Shown here: positions 51,284 to 62,472 of the stretch, piece after piece
Layout: each line of letters opens with the position of its first letter
Position numbering within the stretch: the first letter of the stretch is position 1
Assembly: GCA_002077045.2 (NCBI GenBank)
Contig: KZ111143.1
Coordinates: forward strand, 1,589,219 to 1,653,218
Length of the DNA: 64,000 nucleotides
Source: Rachicladosporium sp. CCFEE 5018
Taxonomy: Eukaryota > Ascomycota > Dothideomycetes > Cladosporiales > Cladosporiaceae
Reading direction: 5' to 3'
Position numbers and translations under genes: made by a program
Notes under the pieces: generated by a model
The model's database searches: none
What the model was told of the DNA's origin: nothing
What the model saw: only the letters and a program-made list of their open reading frames with translations

Positions 51284-52466
51284 GTGCCCTCTTGTGTTGC
51301 TTGTTGTATGCTTCCAGAGTCCATGGGAATCTGGTTCGCGATGCTGGTAATGATCAAGCAGTGAGATCAGGTAATGAGTTTCCAGCGGTGTATATGGCCA
51401 AGCTTGCTATACTTCGTGTCTATGGTATAGTCTTTGTGGTTTACTGCTAAGTCCGATGTATTCGTCGTACTGGTCACTTGTATGACGACGTCACTGGACC
51501 AAAATCGCGGGACCGAGACTCTGAGCGCCTCGAAGTGACGACTGCGCCACAGCAGATTCCGCTTTGCCGAGAGGTAGGTTTAGATATCGACTATGTTTGC
51601 TAGGTACATACCGACGATCATGCAGGAACTTGTGGAGAGTGAGATGAGACCAGACAGTCAGAGAGGATACGAAACACAGCAGTAGTGACGAACGAGATTT
51701 GCATACCCACGGACTCGGCCGCATCTCACACGTACCGGACGATCACCATCGGAACCAAGCCTTGCGCCAAAGTCCTGATCGCTTGAGGGCTAGGGCTCAA
51801 ACCAGTTCTATTGTGTCCTCATTCTGGTTGGTTCGTAATAGCGCAAAAGGCGAAACACGGCGAATCTGTGCGGCGGAGGGAGATCGGACAAGGACGCGAT
51901 TTGAGAGTGCCGTGAAGTGGGCTGGAGATCGCGTGAAAGGCTGACGCTCGATCGTTCTTGGCACCGGGCTTCCGGGTGCATTGATTGAGCTTCATTCAAT
52001 AATATTGTTGCACGTGATGGAAGCACAAGCATACGACGATGGGCCTGCACCGGGATACTAGCAGTGCGAGATCCACATATCGACATGAGGGGTGGCATTG
52101 GTTCTCACTACGCGCGGAGAATGTGCCACCACTCGTACGTTCGTAAGAGCGATTTGACAACCCCATGACCTTGTCAGTTTTCTTATCGTACACGACTTTG
52201 TCTACCAGTGGCTCTACAAGGCATGACTCCCGAATCGCGGCTGCGAGATGGGCAAATTGACGCGAACAAGGTCTGACAGACATCGAAGACTCTCGCCCAT
52301 CAGGTGAACCCCTCCCGTCCCCGGGGTAAAATTATCATCTTTCAACACACGATGGGCGCATAACGACAGCAAATCGTATCAAGTCCGCGCGCTAAGCGAG
52401 GGAATGTCGTGGGGAGGTTTGCGCTGCTACATCAAAGGCCGATCGTACGGATAGGCCAGGTCGACC
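51284..52466. other. Intergenic region shared by both versions
   Basis: Counterpart of 39219-40415, with small indels. It includes the 81-codon plus-strand ORF at 51699-51944 and the 95-codon minus-strand ORF at 51996-52283. Neither is recognised. Confidence 0.4.
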
Positions 52467-52772
52467 ATGCACTTCTGCATGGAGAGCAGCTGTCGGTCAG
52501 TATTTTGCCTCAAATTCCTGCTATGCATCCCAGCAGCCTCGCAAGAGGCTGTATACAGTAGTCAGCATGCTAGCGATACGGCGAATCCATCCCGGCCTGA
52601 GACGGCAAGCGAGGGCCTCGACTCTAGCTCTCAAGGCGTTATGACATTGGAGGGTATCAGGACCTGTCCCGAAGCCAGCGGCCCACACCAACCATACAGA
52701 TCACAGCGGCACTGTTCAACCGGCGGGCAACTGACATGTGGTCAGCATAGAGCACCAAGCAGTCGTGCATAG
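52467..52772 (+). CDS. Small secreted-type protein candidate (version B)
   Basis: 101-codon ORF with the same signal-peptide-like start (MHFCMESSCRSVFCLKFLLC) as 40416-40721, differing by one amino acid. Unknown function. The case for it being a gene rests on conservation between the two versions only. Confidence 0.35.
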   Translation: MHFCMESSCRSVFCLKFLLCIPAASQEAVYSSQHASDTANPSRPETASEGLDSSSQGVMTLEGIRTCPEASGPHQPYRSQRHCSTGGQLTCGQHRAPSSRA

Positions 52773-52783
52773 CGTGGCTTAAT

Positions 52784-53660
52784 TTACTGAACACTCTCCA
52801 TCCCAAAAACCACATGCCACAGCTTCTCCATGACCCACCCGACGCCGAAACTATCAGTCTGCGTCGTCGTAGCCATCCAGTGCATCATGCGTACATAATC
52901 GCTCTTCGGCCTCTGCCGAATCCGATCCCTATGAACAGCAAACTGCGCGCAGCAGACACCGCCGATTCGTGTCGGCACCTCTGCAATGGACACATTGAAT
53001 AGCTCAGCATAGATCGCCGCGAACTTCGCGTGAGGGTCGAGCTTCTTAGCTGCATCCTCCTTTGTGAAGTCATGCGGAGTCACTGCTACCGGGCAACCTG
53101 GGTTCGTGTTACAGCGGAGATTGACGTAACCCGCGGCGTCAATCGCGACATGGCGAAGGTTGGGGAGCAGTCGAGAATTCAGATAGAGAAGATCGTTGTG
53201 TCGCTGTTTGTCACCCCCGTGAATGAATATTGAATATCTCGGTAGGAGATCGTAGTACTCTATCACGTAGCTGAGAAAGGCAGCAGCCTCGCGACCTTGA
53301 GTCGTGTGAGGACGAAGGTAGCCAGGTTCTGGATCGTCCTTGGACATCGTGTAGATGAAGAGTCCGTATGACCTGACTTTGAGATTCAGCCTCTGGAATG
53401 AAATCACTACGAGATATCGTGACACACTCATTGAAGCCACCATAGAATAGCCAACCGGTATCCTCCTCGAGCGTCTTCGCAATGACGAGAGCTTGTGTGA
53501 GATTCGATGCATTTCCAGGTGGCTGAGGGGGCACAATACTGATGTGCAATTCTTCCCTGTATAGTCGCATAAGCAGTAGAATCGAGGACGGTACTGCCAC
53601 GGTAAGCATGATGATCAGCCGTATGTACGACAATCGCAGAAGCGATGAGGCTCGAGCCAT
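52784..53660 (-). CDS. DUF3431 membrane-anchored protein (version B)
   Basis: Second version of the DUF3431 gene. Exons 53660-53428 and 53372-52784 surround a 55-base intron with the same GTGTGT donor, and the product is 273 residues. The signal anchor (SYIRLIIMLTVAVPSSILLL) and all DUF3431 blocks are kept (TTQGREAAAFLSYVIEYYDL, YSIFIHGGDKQRHNDLLYLN, GYVNLRCNTNPGCPVAV). Substitutions are mostly conservative. The intron sequence varies more than the exons while its length is unchanged, supporting the gene model. Confidence 0.85.
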
Positions 53661-54421
53661 ACTGCCATCAAGATAATGAGAGCGTGAGGAATGAGAGAAC
53701 GGTGCAATGAGCCACCAACGCAATGAGAGGAAGTGCGCGACATAAGGAAATGAGGCTGATCCGACTTGAACCTCATGAGGCATATCGCCCATTCGCCGTG
53801 TCGTAAATAAGCGCGTCCATGCTGGCCGAACAATGTTGCTGCCTTGCAACACTTGCCAATGGCAGGGTTATCGCTAGTCTGGGCGGTCAACATGAGTATG
53901 CTTCACTGTTGCGTTTCCGCGCTACGCGAAGCTACCGTAGCAGTCCGGGAGGATTCCAATCTGCGTGGTTCTCGATGGGCCACGCGGCGCACGACTTTCG
54001 GCGCGAGGAGGTCCATTATCATGGCATAGTGTACAACGCCGAGTTTGGGTCCATGTCGGACCTAGCAGGGACTAGCCATAGCGAGAATGCTGCGGAAGCA
54101 AATCGAGATGGTATGGTATCCTCTGAAGTGAAGTACATGATGTTTAGCCTGGGGCAAACGAGTGGCACCGTGCTCCCTGCGTCTCGATACCATCGCAGTC
54201 AAGACTTGCTTGTGAATGCTTGACTGACTCAAGCAGGTCAATGCTGTCGTCACGATCTGCCCAGGAATCGATGGGTTTGTACAGTCGAAGAGGATCGGAC
54301 ACGGTGTATCTTGGCAGTGCAACGGGTGGTGAGCTTGGCGCAACGATGTAAAGATCGTCAAGGAAATCGGATCTGGCTGACGCGATGCGATGTACAGTAT
54401 TATACAGATGCTAGCTGAGCA
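53661..54421. other. Intergenic region between MFS and DUF3431 (version B)
   Basis: About 760 bases, the counterpart of 41610-42369. No gene is recognised. Confidence 0.4.
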
Positions 54422-55819
54422 CTAGACTTTCACCATGACCTTCCACCCACCCTGTGCTACTCTCGAACCCAACATGAACACGGCCCCAGCCAATACCAAT
54501 ACACCCCCAAACGTCCACGTCGAAGGGTAGCCCTTCGCGTCCAGGATCACGCCTGATATGGGCGTTCCAATCAGCAGGCCGAAACTCGTAATCGAGAAGC
54601 CCATGCCCATTCTCGTCCCAATCACCGCCCGGTTCTTCGTCAACGCCACGAATATCGTAGGCGGCAGACTGACGAACGTCCCCGAAAAGAAGCCATACAG
54701 CACGCAGATCACGATGAGCGGAGCTATCGTGTGCGTTGCGATCAGGCAAAGCGTGAGGATGCCTGCCATGAAGCTACACGGCAATATCATGTTCATCGGC
54801 CCTGTGAAATCGGCGATGTAGTTCGGTATGATGCGGCCGAAGACACTTGCCGCGTTGATGATGGAAAGCAGATAGAATGAGAGGTTGTCGTTCGTAATGT
54901 GCGTCTGCAATGCGTAAGATTGGATGTAGAAGAACAAGACGTAGAGTCCCATAAAGCCGGTGAAGCTCCCAAGTACAAACAGGACGTAGGGCAACTCCGT
55001 GAAGGCTGTAAGATCCAGGAACTTCCTTCGCGAGTCCGGCAAAACGCGCACTTTCATGACGGAGTTACTGAAGAGGAGACCGAAGAGAGCGATGAAGCCA
55101 ATCACTCTTGTCGCCCAAGGAAAGCCAATCGTGGGCTGTAGTCGATGGAAAACGATCGGGTATATGACGCCTCCCAACGAGCTGCCAGCTGCTGCGAGAC
55201 CCATGGCTGTGGCGATCCGAGTGCTGAAGTAGGTTGATAGGATAGCCACTGCAGGCACGAACATGCAGCCGCAGCCGATGCCTATGCAGATTGCCTGGGC
55301 GAGCATGACTTGCCAGTAGTTGGTGGCGAGGGAGAGCATCATCTGCCCGAAGACTACTAGGAAGGACCCGAGGAGCAGCAGGGTGTGTACATAGCCTGCA
55401 TCGTAGATCGGCCCTGTGATGGCGCCGACAAGCATCAAGAGGAAGGCCTGTATCGAGCCGATCCAGCTGATGGCTGATGGTGTCGATGAGGCTAGTATGC
55501 CGGTCTCGTAGTAGGCCTGATAGGTACCAAACGTGTTGACTATCCCCCAGGAATTGAAGAACAGGAAGAAGCTACCCAGCACTTGTAGCCATGCCGTCAA
55601 TCCGCCGTTAGGTACACTGCGAATGTTGTGCGCCGAGTATTTGGAGGCGGTTTTCTCCAGCGGCTCGCCATTGGGTTCGTGTTCGTCGGAGTCACGTTCG
55701 ACCGTGAATGGAGCTTCTGCAGCTTCTCTGATTTCTTCCTGATTCTCTGAGAGATGCGGCACCGAGTCCTTGGAAGAGCCAGCATCCTTCTCGACGTCGT
55801 CGTGCGATGAACTCGACAT
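54422..55819 (-). CDS. MFS monocarboxylate-type transporter
   Basis: A plasma-membrane-type major facilitator of the fungal monocarboxylate (MCT/MCH-like) group; the substrate is unknown. It is a single exon of 465 residues. A charged cytosolic N-terminus of about 70 residues precedes NGGLTAWLQVLGSFFLFFNS, the start of TM1 and a group signature. WGIVNTFGTYQAYYE follows, and then ISWIGSIQAFLLMLVGAITG. GCGCMFVPAVAILSTYFSTR lies near TM4-5. About 12 hydrophobic segments are visible. The loop after TM6 (MKVRVLPDSRRKFLDLTAF) is short and basic. The gene is complete here and only its 3' end is present in version A. Confidence 0.9.
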   Translation of the reverse strand: MSSSSHDDVEKDAGSSKDSVPHLSENQEEIREAAEAPFTVERDSDEHEPNGEPLEKTASKYSAHNIRSVPNGGLTAWLQVLGSFFLFFNSWGIVNTFGTYQAYYETGILASSTPSAISWIGSIQAFLLMLVGAITGPIYDAGYVHTLLLLGSFLVVFGQMMLSLATNYWQVMLAQAICIGIGCGCMFVPAVAILSTYFSTRIATAMGLAAAGSSLGGVIYPIVFHRLQPTIGFPWATRVIGFIALFGLLFSNSVMKVRVLPDSRRKFLDLTAFTELPYVLFVLGSFTGFMGLYVLFFYIQSYALQTHITNDNLSFYLLSIINAASVFGRIIPNYIADFTGPMNMILPCSFMAGILTLCLIATHTIAPLIVICVLYGFFSGTFVSLPPTIFVALTKNRAVIGTRMGMGFSITSFGLLIGTPISGVILDAKGYPSTWTFGGVLVLAGAVFMLGSRVAQGGWKVMVKV

Positions 55820-56351
55820 GGCGCTTGTATCCTGAGAGCCTCAGGCTCGTCTGACGTGAGTGGGACCGAGCTTCGCTGACGTCGATGTCGTTAAGGCCTC
55901 CCTTCACGACAACACTTCCCGAGTAGTCAATTGACGTTGATGTTAGAGCTAAGGAAAATCGAAGTGCCGCAGAACAAAAGTTGAAGCTCTTTGCGAATGG
56001 TTTTAAGATGAACATCGGCGTTGAGAATGGCGCGAGAAGCCATTACAAAACATTCGCCCGTCATAGCTCCGCCTTTTCAGAGCCGATCTGCCGGGAATTG
56101 AGACAGACGCGAGCGCGTGCCGCTAGCCGAAGAATACATACTACTGTAGAAACGTGAAGCAGATCCGTTCATCGTGCATGCTTCATCATACGCGTGATTA
56201 CCACAGCACGAATCTCGGAACGCTCGGTGTGACTCGTTCAAGGAACACGAGACATGTCAGCGTGAAGCGTAATCACTCATACACTGGCCCACACTACTGG
56301 CTGATCGCAAACATGATGTAGTAGGGCGGCATGACACATGGTACACAAGTG
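55820..56351. other. Spacer between MFS start and phosphoesterase end
   Basis: About 530 bases, including the MFS promoter. No gene or RNA is recognised. Confidence 0.4.
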
Positions 56352-57394
56352 CTACAGATCTACGACTTGCACAGCATTTCTAAGCTTACCCGTGTCCTCG
56401 TACGCCAGCGCGGCGTTGACCATCAGCGTTGTCGGGCACTTGCCGCCCCACTATTATCACATTAGCAGTGTGTCGCACTTGTAAGGTGTACCAGACGTAC
56501 CACGCGCTCCCACATCAGCCCTTTCGTATCGTAGTGTACCAGACTCATGACATCCCACCAAGCGCCGACACTCAGCACTTGGCTGAAAAGCCCATCTGGT
56601 CTCCGCATCGCTCGCCCCATCACCTCCTCCGCTGCATCCCATCTCACAACCTGCTGCCCTCCAGCCATTCGCCCGTACGCATCCGATCGACCAGCGTGGA
56701 CATGTCCGAACACATGAAGCAGCGGCTTGACCCGCGACGTCTCTTTCAGCAGGTGTTCGCAGCCCATGGCTACAGGCAAGTCCAAATGGTACTTCGGAGG
56801 CGGGTGAGTGATTAGGATGTCTGTCGATATCGGGACGGTGTCAGACCAAGCATCTTGGCCGCGTGGATATTGAAAGGCAAAGCTAGCTGGGCCACAGGCG
56901 GGGATCTGAGGTGCGCCATAAAACTCGAGAGAGCGATTGTTAGGCAGCTTGACTGTTGTAGACGCGTGCTGAAGGTAGCGAATATCCTTCCAATCCAACT
57001 CCGGTCTCTGATCAGCGGCAGACAGCGTTTCTCGACTTCGAGGATCTAGGTAGGTGTCATGGTTGCCACCGATGGCGATCTTGTGCTTGTGTGGGAGGGT
57101 CGCTAGCCAATCTATCTGGGCTTGAAGCTCCGAAACGGTGCCAGCATTGGTCAGATCGCCGGCATGAATGAGGATGTCGCCATTAGGGACGTGTGCTGGA
57201 GTCAGGGTGTGGGTGTCTGAGAGACAGACGACGCGGATCCCAAGCCGTGCATCGGGCGTTGGTCGCAGCAGGGAGAAGCCATAATGGATCAGCCGAAGGA
57301 GTGACTTCACAGGCTGATGGAGGAGTGTATGGAGGATCGGGGGAGAGTTGAAGGGTTCCAAAGGTGGTCGGAAGCGCGATAGTAGGTAGTCCAT
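56352..57394 (-). CDS. Calcineurin-like metallophosphoesterase
   Basis: A two-metal phosphoesterase of the MPPED/UshA-like superfamily, common in fungi with unknown substrate. Exons 57394-56501 and 56450-56352 flank a 50-base intron (GTACGT..ATAG). The second exon adds WGGKCPTTLMVNAALAYEDT and the end AVQVVDL, giving 330 residues. Metal-binding motifs in order: CLSDTHTL (DxH), IHAGDLTNAG (GDxx), AIGGNHDTYLD (GNHD), LITHPPPKYHLD, and HVFGHVHAGR (GHxH). All ligand residues are present. Without splicing the frame would end THC at 56462, so the intron model is preferred. Confidence 0.9.
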
Positions 57395-57783
57395 TGGCGG
57401 GAGCTGTCAAATGCCATGTGCCACAAACGAACCCCACCAAATTTGTTGATGCGATGACGTTGGTTGCACTGTGGACGGGATCTGTCTCGACTGCATGGCG
57501 CTTCCTTGGAAATGTCAGGAGAGCTCCTGCTCAAGCCGTTGTGGGCTCATACAAGTAAACCTCACTTTCTTCAAATTAGTCCCAGTCTCGTCGCTGGAGA
57601 TAGTCCGAGACGCTGGCGAACTCCTCCCCTACGCCTGCAGTCCCGCAGCCCTTCCCATTATCCTCAGAAACTTCTACAACTGGCATTAGTTCTTCCCTCC
57701 CCACCTTGACCTCGAGAAGCCGTTTCGCGAGAAGCTTCAGCCAGCTTGTTGCTAGTCAATTGGTGCCGGGAGACTTGCCCACC
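57395..57783. promoter_or_regulatory. Shared divergent promoter region
   Basis: 389 bases between the phosphoesterase start (minus) and the TMEM16 start (plus). Both promoters should lie here; no motif is assigned. Confidence 0.4.
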
Positions 57784-60034
57784 ATGGCGAAAAGTCAGGG
57801 GATCTTGACCAACATGGGGGTGGACTACGTGATTGTGTTCCGCTTCGCTACTACAGGTCCGTCAAGTTGATGGTGTAGGTGAATCGGATCTGACATAAAT
57901 TGTAGACCGACCCAAAGCAGAGCAGCACTTCGAGAACCTCATTCAATCTCTCGCAGGCGTAGGTCTAGCCACCGAAGTCCGCAATGGCGACAATCACTCC
58001 CTCCTGGTGTTCGTCAAGGTCGGAAGTGAGGAGCACATCTTCGGCGAAGTCTACCGCAGTCGGGTGAAAGACTGGATGTATGGCGTACGAGCTGCTGCGC
58101 CTTCGAAAGAAGTACGACAGTCGTTAGACGGCGAACCGATGAATGAGAGCGAGAGGCTGCGGATCATCCACCAGCTCATCACAAACCCTACAAGTGAGGG
58201 CGGTGCAGGCATTACGCCTAAGAAGGGGCAGTGGGAGAATGTGGAGAGTGTCTTCGCGTTGCATGATCATGTGTACAACAAGGCTTGGATCAAGAAGTGG
58301 AGCACACAATATCTGCTCACGCCAGAAGACCTCGACGAGATCCGGAACCGGCTAGGCGAGAAGGTCGCATACTACTTCGCTTTCACGCAGGCGTACTTCA
58401 CATTCCTTACTGCACCTGCAGCTTTCGGTCTGGCAGCTTGGGCACTGCTGGGCTCGTTCAGCCCGTTCTATGCCATCTTCGCCAGTATCTGGTGCGTGGT
58501 CTTCGTGGAGTACTGGAAGCATCAAGAGACTGACCTGGCTGTGCGATGGAACGTCCGCGGAGTCAGCAAGATCGATACGAAGCGTCATGACTTTGCACAT
58601 GAGAAGGTTGTCACCGATCCAGTAACGGGCGAGGAGGAACACGTATTCCCTGCTACCAAGCGTCTCCAAAGGCAATTGCTCCAAGTACCCTTCGCGCTGG
58701 TCGCAGCTCTGCTACTTGGAGCACTCATCTCAACCGCATTCGGTATCGAAATCTTCATCTCGGAAATATACAACGGCCCGTTCAAGTCTGTGCTGGTCTT
58801 CCTGCCCACTGTGATCCTCACGACATGCATGCCAATCCTGTCTGGCGCATTGACGACACTGGCTACTCGCCTCAGCGATTACGAGAACCACTCGACGAAT
58901 GCTGCCCACGAGAAAGCCGTCACGCAGAAGATTTTCGTGATCAACTTCATCACCTCCTACCTCCCCATCTTCCTCACGGCATTCGTTTACGTCCCTTTCG
59001 GCACAGTCCTAGTACCCTATCTCGATGTCTTCAGCCTCACGGTCCGATCATTCGCGGAGAACGAGAAGCAGCTGCAAACTCCCGCGTCTGCCAAGTTCAG
59101 CATCAATCCCTCTCGTCTACGCAAGCAAGTCATTTACTTCACGGTTACCGCCCAGATCGTCGGCTTCGCAATGGAAGTCGTAGTCCCCTACCTCAAGCGC
59201 CAAGGCTTCCTCAAGTATCGCGAGATGCAGTCTTCTCGCGCGCACGCAGCGTCCGCCGGCGGTGCGCCACCACCAGCTTCACTGACTGACGAGCCCGAGG
59301 AGAAAGACTTCCTCGCCCGCGTCCGCTCAGAAGCCGAGCTAGATATCTACGGCGTCACCACCGATCTCCGCGAGATGGTACTGCAGTTCGGTTACCTTGC
59401 GCTCTTCAGCGTCGTCTGGCCGTTAGTCCCGGTTAGCTTCCTGATCAACAACTGGATCGAGCTTCGCGCAGATGCCGTCAAGATCTGCATTGAGATGCAA
59501 CGCCCTACGCCTAGTCGCGCAGACACTATTGGTCCTTGGTTGGACTCTCTCGGCTTCCTAAGCTGGGTCGGCTCGATCACAATGTCCGCGCTCGTGTACC
59601 TCTTCTCCAACGATGGTCTGGGACCCGACGGCAACCCAAGCCAGATCAAAGGCTGGGCCCTACTCCTCTCAGTCTTCTTCTCAGAGCACCTCTATCTCGT
59701 TGTGCGCTGGGCTGTCGCACTAGCTATCAGCAAGATCGACTCTCCCGGCCGACAGAAGGAACGTCGCGAGCGCTTTGCGGTCAGGCAACAGTACTTCAAG
59801 GAAAGTCTGGACCAGACTTCGAGGTTACCGCCCATTTCCGAGAAGGCCGAGGATCTAAATTTAACAAGGGAAAAGTTGGAGGAGGATGCGAGGCAGAGCA
59901 GTTTGAGTGGGAGTTCGACTGAGCAGAGGTTTTGGGGACGGCAGAGGAGTGCTGGGGAGGTTGCTGTTGTAGGGAAAGGGATGATTGAGCGGGCGTTGCC
60001 GGGTGGGAGCGAGGAGGCCAAGAAAGAGTTGTGA
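57784..60034 (+). CDS. TMEM16/anoctamin family (Ist2-like) scramblase
   Basis: A fungal TMEM16 membrane protein. Characterised filamentous-fungus members are calcium-activated lipid scramblases, and yeast Ist2 tethers ER to plasma membrane. Exons 57784-57856 and 57906-60034 flank a 49-base intron (GTCCGT..GTAG), giving 733 residues, the usual size for fungal members. The cytosolic N-domain starts GVDYVIVFRF and GVGLATEVRNGDNHSLLVFV. Ten hydrophobic segments follow, from AYYFAFTQAYFTFLTAPAAF. The acidic residues that form the calcium site in the family fall in LREMVLQFGYLALFS, NNWIELRADAVKI and SEHLYLVVRW; all are present. The C-terminus ends in a basic and acidic tail without the long Ist2 extension. 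Confidence 0.94.
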
Positions 60035-60149
60035 GGCACGAATCATGCATGATGCGTGAAGGCCTACAGAGGCGAGCAAGTGGTCTCTCGAGTGCAAGCA
60101 TGGAAGGGCAGATCACCATATGTCCTCAGCTGCCGCATCTGCGTACCGC

Positions 60150-60882
60150 TCATGGGTGACCCAGCGCCAGCACAGCCAAGGCAGGCAGTAGCAGTATCCC
60201 AACACTCATGAACGGCTTCAACACCGCAAGCAGCGCAGCGTCTCCATATGCCCTGGTAGCAGCGTTTGCGGCTGTCGAAGACGTAGCGCTCGCCGCCGCA
60301 GTCGTCGCCACACTGCTCGTCTGCACTGCACTAGCCGTCGTCGCCGCCGCCGTAGTCTCCATCGCACTCGACATACTCGAAGCAGCACTTGTCTCCATCG
60401 CAGTCGAGCTCCCACTCTCCACCGAGCTGGTCGTCATCTCTGTCCCACTTGTAGCTGAAGCACTCGCACTCATAATCGCCGTGCTCGCGCTCAACGCCGC
60501 CGTCAACTGACTAGTGAAACTCGACTGCGCCGCCGCATCCGCACCCTCGGTACATTCTTTCGCGCTCGAGATGTAGCTGTTCATGCAGCTGAAGGCTGCG
60601 TCTCCGCCAGCAGGATTCAAGCTGCAGCAGGACTTGTAGTCTGGGTAGATTGTCGAGCAGAGGCCGCAGGCTGCGTAGCCGCCGCCAAAGCCGATGTTGC
60701 ACATGAGTGAGAAGGTATCGTTGAGGTCATCTGTGGGAAGGGTCAAGATTAGTGTGAAGATGGAGGGAGTGGGTGGGGGAGGTAGTACGGCGAGAGAAGT
60801 CGTTTACTATGGGCCAGCCGGAGTTGCAGAGAAGGAGTTGACATTCTGTCTGGAAGAGGTTGTTTGGGCAGCCCGCGGCCAT
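60150..60882 (-). CDS. Ser/Ala/Thr-rich GPI-type surface protein
   Basis: Exons 60882-60789 and 60730-60150 flank a 58-base intron with a CTAAT branch site, giving 224 residues. The N-terminal half is cysteine-rich (AAGCPNNLFQTECQLLLCNS, MCNIGFGGGYAACGLCSTIY, KSCCSLNP), about ten cysteines in all. A long low-complexity Ser/Thr/Ala stretch follows (TSSVESGSSTAMETSAASSM). The end is a hydrophobic tail (AVLKPFMSVGILLLPALAVL) like a GPI-attachment signal. No clear signal peptide precedes MAAGCPNN, so an upstream exon may be missing. Function unknown; cell-wall location is inferred. Confidence 0.6.
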
Positions 60883-62472
60883 CTTTACTGTGGGTTACAC
60901 TCTTGAGTATTGCTCTTGAAAACTGAGGAAGACTCCGTGTGCGCGAAAGCAGTCTTCTAACGATCAAGGACGGAAACGGGGAGAGATTAGACGACGAAAG
61001 ATGAATTGTCTTGTAGACTTGCCTGAGATAGGGTTCGGGAAGGTGTGTATAGCGCCATGCCTATGCACAGCCTACATCTCTACGCACTGGACTACATGCA
61101 CAGTGTCGTCGCTAAACAATACTACTACCTTCCGCGTGTCTGTCGAAGCGCTGCGGCTGCAGGTACACGCGCGAACTCTGACTTCTGTGGCTGCATATGT
61201 GCCAAAGTAAGGTCCCGATATGAGCTGTCTAGCCAGATTCAGTTCGAAGAAGCGAATCTCGAACGCCGCAAGCTCTGCCATTGCTTACCGACTCGCTTCT
61301 TGAAGTGGTAGGATCATGTGGTGATACATGACCAATGACGACCAGCACTAGAGGGTCGCTTCGAGGAGTTGTGCTTCGTGGGCGGTGGCTAAGGGCGTCC
61401 TAGTAGCGTGGGAATTGATCCGATGTCGCGGTGGACATGCATTATCATCCACGTCGAAAGACATCACGGCCGACGCATCGCTCCGAAAATACACTCGTAA
61501 TGATAACAATGCCGCGGTAAGCTAGATTTAGCATTTCAGACGGAACCTTGGGCACGAGATTCTTCCGCATTATCTCAGAGGTAGTATTCATGAAGATGTT
61601 GTCGTTGTCAAGAGCTGCCGTCCCGCTGCGGAGCGGTGCGAGAACCCTGTCTTCCACACCTCGAGGGCTTAACGACGGCTGACGACACTCCACGGCCCTT
61701 TGATGCTCAACATCTTCACGGACGCCCACCGTCACACAAAGCTCATTTGCGGCAGCCTGCGTGCAAATGCCATGACACAGTTTGATGATCTGTTCCGGTG
61801 ATCTGGTCTGCGTTCTTGCTAACTGCCATCTGCAAGACGGAGCGCATCTCGTGACCACTGTACGGGTCCACCTCCCCATCGAGTGGGCATCTTCGCCTTG
61901 TACGGGCCTCGATCCATTGTGAGTGCAGCTACCGGACCGCCGGTACTTGACACAATCAGGGTTAAGCGAGCAAGAGGCTGCTCGCCAATGTGATGAGGGG
62001 GAGAGAGCGCCGATCGCTTCAGCACATTGGAAGCATTTGATCTTTGGATGGGCAAGGTTCTGTGCCCTTGAAAGGAAGAGTAATGTCATATGTTGGAGTG
62101 TAGTGATAGACTGCGGGTGGTCTCCTCGTTTTTGTCGTTCATACCTACCTAGTAACAGGTGCTGGGTCGCTCCTGCTTCTAGCGAGCATGCGGGCTGCCG
62201 CTGTTGCTTGGGTAAACGCCTAACAAATCTTTCATTCGTCATCTTCCTTCATCTCAACACAAGACTTTGTCGCAGAACTACAGAAGTCCAGCATGGCTAG
62301 GCCAAAGTAAGCAGATCGGCCGGCCTTTGGTCCACCGAGACCGCCACACATGAACGCCATCGAACCTGTGGTCACCACTCCATCGGATCAGGCAGCAAAC
62401 AACACGCCCTCGTCATAAAAAGCAGTACCATTCACTCTACCATGCGGCAGAGTCGTGCGCACCTGGTATGAT
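60883..62472. other. Non-coding stretch, no supported gene
   Basis: About 1.6 kb. A 265-codon minus-strand ORF at 61445-62242 has no recognisable domain and a composition unlike its neighbours. It is not called. Confidence 0.4.

Larger units (their letters stand above)
42709..54660 (+). repeat. Version B of the duplicated block
   Basis: Same order and orientation as 28392-42608 (version A). It contains a HET gene of much greater divergence and a deletion replacing most of the RING-LON gene. To the right the sequence continues without a break into single-copy DNA, so this version is the one anchored to the right flank. Confidence 0.92.

Noticed and set aside
61445..62242. 265-codon minus-strand ORF
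   Set aside because: No recognisable motif, composition unlike real genes here and no splice or homology support. It looks like a chance open frame.
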